NCBI GenBank assembly: GCA_016234745.1
Contig: JACRAR010000070.1
Span: 1 to 45,996, forward strand
Length of the DNA: 45,996 bases
Direction of reading: 5' to 3'
DNA from: Betaproteobacteria bacterium
GTDB lineage: Bacteria > Pseudomonadota > Gammaproteobacteria > Burkholderiales > Rhodocyclaceae
Below are positions 41,254 through 45,996 of this stretch, one piece after another. The stretch's first letter is position 1; each line of letters starts with the position of its first letter. The notes under the pieces were generated by a model, which did not search any database, was not told the origin of the DNA, and saw nothing but the letters and a program-made list of their open reading frames with translations. A program made the translations under genes and the position numbers.

Positions 41254-42905
41254 AGGTTACGATTGCTCAGCTGAGAGACCGTGGGGAGAAACCTTTCGAA
41301 CTTCACTGGATCGCGGGATTTACATGTAACGAGAGAGATTTTTGGTATGCGCGTCCGGTCTTCCGTCAGGTTGGGACTTCCTCTATGCGCTTCGAAATGT
41401 ACGCGCAGCCGATTGGTATGCTTCCGGTCCTGGCGCCGGGCAGGGTATTTGGCGGCGATGAGATGTTTTCGTTGCATCCAGAATATGACGTGACTACGGT
41501 GACAATCTCAGACTTGTCGGCATATGAGGAAATCACCTCGGCCGATATTCCAGACGGACTCTATTCGTTTGGTGGCAGGGACTGCGGTGTCCAGCGACTT
41601 TTTCGATACCGCACTGATCATTGGGAAGTCCTGATTCCCACGATCGAACTGATCCGCTATCTCTTCTTACACAACCGCTCTCTCGCAAACGCGTTGATGA
41701 GACCTGGTGCGCTCAACCTGCTTTTCCGGCCCGAATTGCTGGGGTATCGCAATGAGATGGAGATTCATTTCACGTCGGCGATGCCGTTGCGATGTCTATC
41801 GCGGGAGTTCGTAAGGGAATTCGCATGGCTTGCGCTTGATCCAGATGCTCGCCGTTCGTGGGATAGCGTACAACTGCAGAGCCGAGGCCGGCCCTACGTA
41901 ACCTTCAAGCCGCCAGTCTTGAAGAACTCTACGTGGACATTTCGCGGCGTTCAGCAAGGCAATAGGTGGCTCGTGCTGGAACTACTTCGACTTACCGGCA
42001 AATGTCCGCCATGCGAAAAGCTTCGCTATGGACATCCATCTCTAAAGAGGATTCTGCGCAACGCTGAGGAAGATCCAAACGAAGCTGGAGATTTGAGCGA
42101 CGATGCGGACGATCAGTCAGGAACGCATATTACCGATGGTATCGAGGTGGACGACGGACAGGGAGGCGCCAAATCGAATCACGACTTGAAAGTTATCAAC
42201 CTTCCTTCCAAGCAATCGGAATTTGCGCACGAAGTCGAAGTGTCGAAGATCGTAAAGGAAGTTAGCGGTGGGCTGCGTGCGAAGTCCAAGCGTAGGCGCA
42301 TCGAGAACAGCCCTGAAAGAGCGCACGAAATTATTACATCGAGCGCGGGAGAGTTATCCAATATAGCCAAACTGCCGCCGATTGAGTTCAGGCTACTTAT
42401 GCCAGCGAATTGGGATTCCCTGGGGGATCTGGCAGCGTTGTCGAATGCAGTACACCGGATGGCCAACCGTTTGCCTGCTATACAGTTTGCAATGTCCTTG
42501 TGCCGCCTCAAGGAAGGTCGGTCCTTTTCTACGGTTAATCGCAACCCTCGGCTGGCGTTGATGGTGGTTATTACTCAAGAGTTTCGTCCACCAATTGTGC
42601 TTCTCGACGTTCAGCGGGCGGGGGAGGTTGCGCTGTCTTTGATGGCGTTAAGATTCAAGCAAGTTCAGACTGCCGAGCTTATCGAACACTCGGCTAAGAT
42701 GATGCTCGACGGTCTGGTTGAGGCGAGCGGTCACTGGAATCGTGAAACGGAAGCTATGCTGTCGGACAAGTGCTCGTGCGAGCGGTTCCCCAAAGCACTG
42801 TCGCCGAGGGACAAGGCGGACTCATGTGGATACGCTCCAAGATGGGCAGCCATATTAGCGCGAAGACTGAGACTGGATGCCAATCCTACGTCAGAATCAC
42901 AGTAG
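41250..42905 (+). CDS. tnsE: Tn7-like transposition protein TnsE
   Basis: 551 residues, close to the 538 of Tn7 TnsE, which steers transposition to conjugal plasmids and lagging-strand DNA through the sliding clamp. The middle shows the family pattern HWEVLIPTIELIRYLFLHNR and YVTFKPPVLKNSTWTFRGVQ; a charged linker at about 270-380 precedes the TnsE C-terminal domain (MSLCRLKEGRSFSTVNRN, PPIVLLDVQRAGEVALSLMA, and the end KALSPRDKADSCGYAPRW). It seems intact and overlaps tnsD by 4 bases. Confidence 0.82.
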   Translation: MKVTIAQLRDRGEKPFELHWIAGFTCNERDFWYARPVFRQVGTSSMRFEMYAQPIGMLPVLAPGRVFGGDEMFSLHPEYDVTTVTISDLSAYEEITSADIPDGLYSFGGRDCGVQRLFRYRTDHWEVLIPTIELIRYLFLHNRSLANALMRPGALNLLFRPELLGYRNEMEIHFTSAMPLRCLSREFVREFAWLALDPDARRSWDSVQLQSRGRPYVTFKPPVLKNSTWTFRGVQQGNRWLVLELLRLTGKCPPCEKLRYGHPSLKRILRNAEEDPNEAGDLSDDADDQSGTHITDGIEVDDGQGGAKSNHDLKVINLPSKQSEFAHEVEVSKIVKEVSGGLRAKSKRRRIENSPERAHEIITSSAGELSNIAKLPPIEFRLLMPANWDSLGDLAALSNAVHRMANRLPAIQFAMSLCRLKEGRSFSTVNRNPRLALMVVITQEFRPPIVLLDVQRAGEVALSLMALRFKQVQTAELIEHSAKMMLDGLVEASGHWNRETEAMLSDKCSCERFPKALSPRDKADSCGYAPRWAAILARRLRLDANPTSESQ

Positions 42906-43075
42906 TTTACATATTTGCCGAATGCGGCGCGACATTGCGTCTCCGTTCTTGGTATCTCCATATGGCCGATCCCGACTGCGCGATCTTTGAGAGCGGACAT
43001 TCGACCCGATTGCAAAATTGAAGAAAGCGGCCAGTCGAAGTGATTTGAAATTCTTGCTTTAGGTATTACTTGCCA

Positions 43076-43471
43076 ATGGCAAGTACCAGCAATATCCGGT
43101 CGGTGGCCGTGCCGCCTGGAACGGCTGCAACCTGGAGACAACCGGCCGCTCAGATTGTGGCAAGCAAGAAATGCGTTGCAAGCCGCGAGTTCTCCGTCGC
43201 CGTACCGGTGATGCTGGTGTTTTCGTTGTTCGTCTTCGTTTTCGTCAAGGCCAATCGATGGGAACAAGAGGAATCCCTGGTTGAGTTTCGCGCCCAATCC
43301 CGGCAAATGGCCAATCATATTCAGACTCGTTTTGAGGAGCAGGAATTCCTGCTTGAACAAATCGAGGGATTCCTTTCTCACGAACTCGGGAAGGCAGTTA
43401 CCCATTGCGCTACGTGCCTTCTTGATCGTTGGCTGAATCAGTCCGAGACAAGCCCGTGTGTTGTGGCATAA
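43076..43471 (+). pseudogene. Truncated membrane sensor (CHASE-like) fragment
   Basis: 131 residues from the ATG at 43076. One transmembrane helix (VAVPVMLVFSLFVFVFVKAN) is followed by the beginning of a periplasmic sensor (FEEQEFLLEQIEGFLSHEL) in the style of CHASE domains. It then turns into unrelated residues antisense to the response regulator gene and stops. The rest of the protein, probably a kinase or cyclase, is missing. It may mark a rearrangement point near 43385. Confidence 0.45.
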
Positions 43472-44070
43472 CGAATCAGATCGGCATTGTTGTCGACACC
43501 AAGTTTTTGCATCAAACGCATCTTGTGGGTGCTGATGGTCTTCGGGCTTAAACACAGCTGGCTAGCAATCTCATTCAGGGCGCCACCGGCAGCAATCATT
43601 TTAAGAATCTGGAGCTCTCGTTCGGACAAATCCTCGTGCGGTAATGAGTCTCTGTCGCGGGCATCGAAGACCATCGCATCGACCAAGGTAGGGTCGATGT
43701 ATTTACCACCGGCGACGATCTTGCGAATCGCCTGCAACAGGATTTCCGGTTCGCTGTCTTTGGTTACGTAGCCTGATGCGCCGGCTTTCAGTGCGCGTGT
43801 GACGACCTGCACCTCGTTGTGCATAGACAGGATCAGCATCGGCAGATCTGGTTTTTCTTCATGCAGGCGCCGGATCAGTTCGACGCCGCTCAGGCCAGGC
43901 ATCGTCATGTCGAGCAAGAGCAGATCGAACGTTGTTTGTCGTAACAATGTCAGCACTTCATGGCCTTGAGTTGCTTCGCCCACTACCTCGATATCGGGAG
44001 TGGTCGCGATAATCTGCTTCAAGCCGCCCCGTACCATCGCATGGTCATCGGCAATGACGATGCGGATCAT
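43438..44070 (-). CDS. NarL/FixJ-family response regulator
   Basis: 210 residues. REC domain with the DD pair in IVIADDHAMVR, phospho-acceptor Asp in LLLLDMTMPGLSG and Lys in SGYVTKDSEPE; LuxR-type helix-turn-helix at the end (LSERELQILKMIAAGGALNE and LSPKTISTHKMRLMQKLGV). Its ATG overlaps the kinase stop by 4 bases, so the two form a pair. Promoter targets are not known. Confidence 0.93.
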   Translation of the reverse strand: MIRIVIADDHAMVRGGLKQIIATTPDIEVVGEATQGHEVLTLLRQTTFDLLLLDMTMPGLSGVELIRRLHEEKPDLPMLILSMHNEVQVVTRALKAGASGYVTKDSEPEILLQAIRKIVAGGKYIDPTLVDAMVFDARDRDSLPHEDLSERELQILKMIAAGGALNEIASQLCLSPKTISTHKMRLMQKLGVDNNADLIRYATTHGLVSD

Positions 44071-45996
44071 GTGCTCTCACCTTGAGAGAAGGGTAGTTCG
44101 ATCGCCAGTTTCGTTCCCATGTCGGAGCCGCTATCGATCTTGAGTGTGCCGCCGAGGGCCTGAATCCGCTCGCGCATGCCGAACAAACCGAACCCTGGCA
44201 GCTTGCTTACGGCGGACGGGTCGAAACCGCGGCCGTTATCCTCTACCCGCAGCAGCAATCGGTTGCCACACTGCAAGCTGATCGTGACTTCGCTGGCATG
44301 GGCGTAGCGGGCTACATTGGTCAGGGACTCCTGCACGACACGGAAAACGGTTGTTGCAGTCACGTCATCCAAGACGATCTCATCGCCGCACATATCGATG
44401 TTGCAGGATATATCCCAGCGCTGGCTGAAATCCTTGGCCAGCCATTCAATTGCTGGCACCAAGCCGAGATCGAGCGCGGCAGGACGCAGGTTGCTGGCGA
44501 CTTGGCGTACCACATGGATGGTCTTTTCTACCAGAGTTCGCATACCCTCAAGTTTTTCCAGCAAGGTCGGATCCTGGCCGAAGCGCAGGCGTAGCAGGGA
44601 GATATCCATTTTCAGCGCAGTCAGCAATTGACCCAGTTCGTCATGTACTTCTCTTGCAATGTGCTTCCGTTCATCTTCCAGCAGCCCTTCCTGGTGTACC
44701 GACAGGCTCCGCAGTTGCCGCTGGGATTCAATCAAGGCCGCCTCGGCCTGTTTTCTTTCCGAGATGTCGCGAATGATGACCTGTTGAAGGCGCCGCCCAT
44801 CCAGTTCGACGAAACGGGCGCTGACCTCGACCGGGAATGAGGCTCCGTCGCGGCGGCGCTGCACGGTCTCATAGACGCTACCCTCGCTGCTCCAGCTTTG
44901 CACGTCTTTCTCGAAGCTGTCACGCCACGCCGGGTCGCGCAGCATCGACCCGTGCATCCCCTGCAACTCCGCCAAGGAATAGCCATAGGCTTCGACTGCC
45001 CGATCATTGGCTTCGATGATGTGCCCCTGTTCGTCGCTTAACAAAATAATATCGTTGGCGTATTTGCTGACATTGTCCAGCCGCTGCTTGGTTGACTCGT
45101 GCATCAAGCGCGTCTGGTAGACCCTGGCCAGCAGTGCGTTGCGCTGGTTGCGCCACCAGATCGCCGTGGTGATACCCGCCATCGACACGAACAGCAAGGT
45201 GATGATCCCGACGACCCAGCCGGTGCGCCGGATCGGTGCGTAGATTTCCTCCTTGTCGATCTTGGAGACAATCAGCCAGGAGGTGCCGGGAATCAAACGC
45301 GCTGCACCAATCACCGCCGCGCCACGGTAATCTTCGCCATCCAGGATACCTTCCTTACCGCGCGCAGCCTGAGCGGCCAAGAGTTTTTCCTCAGTGACCG
45401 AAAAGCGCGCCGCCATGCCTGAAGTCTTCAAGTGCCGCAATTCGGTGAGATAAATGATGCTGTCCGCCTCGTGATGCGCCAGGAAAGTCTCGCCGCTTTG
45501 CGTCGGCATCGGCCAGGCCTGGATCGATGGAAACAGATCCTTGGTCGGATCAGCACGCAGCAGGATAACGCCGCTGGGCGGTGCCGAAGTGGCGCCTGGA
45601 GGGCGGATTGGTGCAAGTATGCCGAGCCGTACATGCTCGTGGCCGTCCTCGCGCAGGTAGTGAAGATCGGAATACTCGATGCTGCCGCCATGCAGTACTT
45701 GGCTGATCTGGTTCATGCCAAAGGAAGAGGGTGATAAGGCATCCGGACTGGTGCTCAGCACCAGCGTCGAGGTCTTGTCGAACAGCAGAATGTCCTCGAA
45801 ACCATGGGCGTCCTGTATCGCCACCAGTCGCTGCAGCAGGCTCTTCCTACGTGCGTCGCTGGTCATGCCCTCCTTGAGCCAACGCTCGAACTCGGTACGG
45901 AAAGAATCATCGTTCATCAGCACATTGGCCTCTTGACGCCCCTCTTCGCGCCAAACCAGAAACTGTTTTACCTTGGCGTCGGTGATGCCGAAGAGA
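44067..45996 (-). CDS. PAS / HisKA_3 sensor histidine kinase, partial
   Basis: The open frame runs off the window end, with coding-like sequence before the first candidate start (GTG at 45923), so the N-terminus is outside. An extracytoplasmic sensor reaches to about 45240 and is followed by a transmembrane helix (VVGIITLLFVSMAGITTAIW). Then come a PAS domain (DNVSKYANDIILLSDEQGHI), a HisKA_3 domain with His in REVHDELGQLLTALK, and an ATPase domain (VRVEDNGRGFDP-like, GLFGMRERIQALGG). Partner of the overlapping NarL-type regulator. Signal unknown. Confidence 0.9.
   Translation of the reverse strand, partial: LFGITDAKVKQFLVWREEGRQEANVLMNDDSFRTEFERWLKEGMTSDARRKSLLQRLVAIQDAHGFEDILLFDKTSTLVLSTSPDALSPSSFGMNQISQVLHGGSIEYSDLHYLREDGHEHVRLGILAPIRPPGATSAPPSGVILLRADPTKDLFPSIQAWPMPTQSGETFLAHHEADSIIYLTELRHLKTSGMAARFSVTEEKLLAAQAARGKEGILDGEDYRGAAVIGAARLIPGTSWLIVSKIDKEEIYAPIRRTGWVVGIITLLFVSMAGITTAIWWRNQRNALLARVYQTRLMHESTKQRLDNVSKYANDIILLSDEQGHIIEANDRAVEAYGYSLAELQGMHGSMLRDPAWRDSFEKDVQSWSSEGSVYETVQRRRDGASFPVEVSARFVELDGRRLQQVIIRDISERKQAEAALIESQRQLRSLSVHQEGLLEDERKHIAREVHDELGQLLTALKMDISLLRLRFGQDPTLLEKLEGMRTLVEKTIHVVRQVASNLRPAALDLGLVPAIEWLAKDFSQRWDISCNIDMCGDEIVLDDVTATTVFRVVQESLTNVARYAHASEVTISLQCGNRLLLRVEDNGRGFDPSAVSKLPGFGLFGMRERIQALGGTLKIDSGSDMGTKLAIELPFSQGEST

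Larger units (their letters stand above)
35554..42905 (+). mobile_element. Tn7-like element in attTn7 (right end to tnsE; left end not found)
   Basis: The span from the right end beside glmS through tnsB, tnsC, tnsD and tnsE, in Tn7 order and orientation. tnsA is missing, tnsB is 5' truncated, tnsD is broken and tnsC seems internally deleted, so it is probably immobile by itself. The minus-strand cargo at 35679-37087 replaces the tnsA region. I saw no inverted TnsB-type sites up to 45996, so the left end is either beyond the window or lost. Confidence 0.8.

Overview
The window is bacterial chromosome from a GC-rich proteobacterium, most likely a betaproteobacterium. The order gatC-gatA-gatB, divergent from mreB-mreC-mreD-mrdA-rodA-rlpA, then dacA-dat-ybeD-lipB-lipA, is the arrangement familiar from Rhodocyclales, Burkholderiales and relatives. 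No rRNA or tRNA gene was seen, so I do not name a genus.

Layout. (1) 1-1161: the 3' end of gatB occurs twice, about 90% identical, with a PIN toxin and small antitoxin gene between the copies. (2) 1048-4404, minus strand: gatB, gatA and gatC, the Glu/Asp-tRNA amidotransferase. (3) 4524-11271, plus strand: the rod-shape and cell-wall elongation genes mreBCD, mrdA, rodA and rlpA. (4) 11347-12522, minus strand: a BNR/Asp-box sialidase-like gene set into this cluster. (5) 12916-16766, plus strand: dacA, a D-amino acid aminotransferase gene, ybeD, lipB and lipA. (6) 16767-24845: a signalling region with an EAL-domain remnant, a diguanylate cyclase that combines a periplasmic heme c motif with a cytoplasmic hemerythrin domain, a response-regulator remnant, a REC protein and a 1486-residue hybrid histidine kinase. 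(7) 24931-25934, minus strand: an exported peroxiredoxin and an exported CHRD protein. (8) 26267-35529, plus strand: gltB, gltD, glmU and glmS, which are tightly packed or overlapping.

(9) 35554-42905: a Tn7-like transposon in the classical attTn7 position. Its terminal TGT lies 24 bases after the glmS stop codon and is followed by three tandem 20-bp repeats resembling TnsB-binding sites, with the first repeat at the same distance from the tip as in Tn7. The element is damaged. tnsA is absent, tnsB has lost roughly 200 N-terminal residues, tnsC seems to lack an internal segment, and tnsD has lost its zinc-finger segment and is frameshifted. tnsE is complete. Three small minus-strand cargo genes lie where tnsA and the 5' part of tnsB should be. 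The middle one has a clear HEPN ribonuclease motif and is bracketed by two 66-bp sites resembling integron attC sites. No left end was found in the window.

(10) 43076-45996: a fragment of a membrane sensor, then a NarL-type response regulator and its PAS/HisKA_3 histidine kinase on the minus strand. The kinase runs off the window end.

The strongest leads are the damaged Tn7-like element with its cassette-like HEPN cargo, the toxin-antitoxin cassette that duplicated the 3' end of gatB, and the heme c / GGDEF / hemerythrin sensor.
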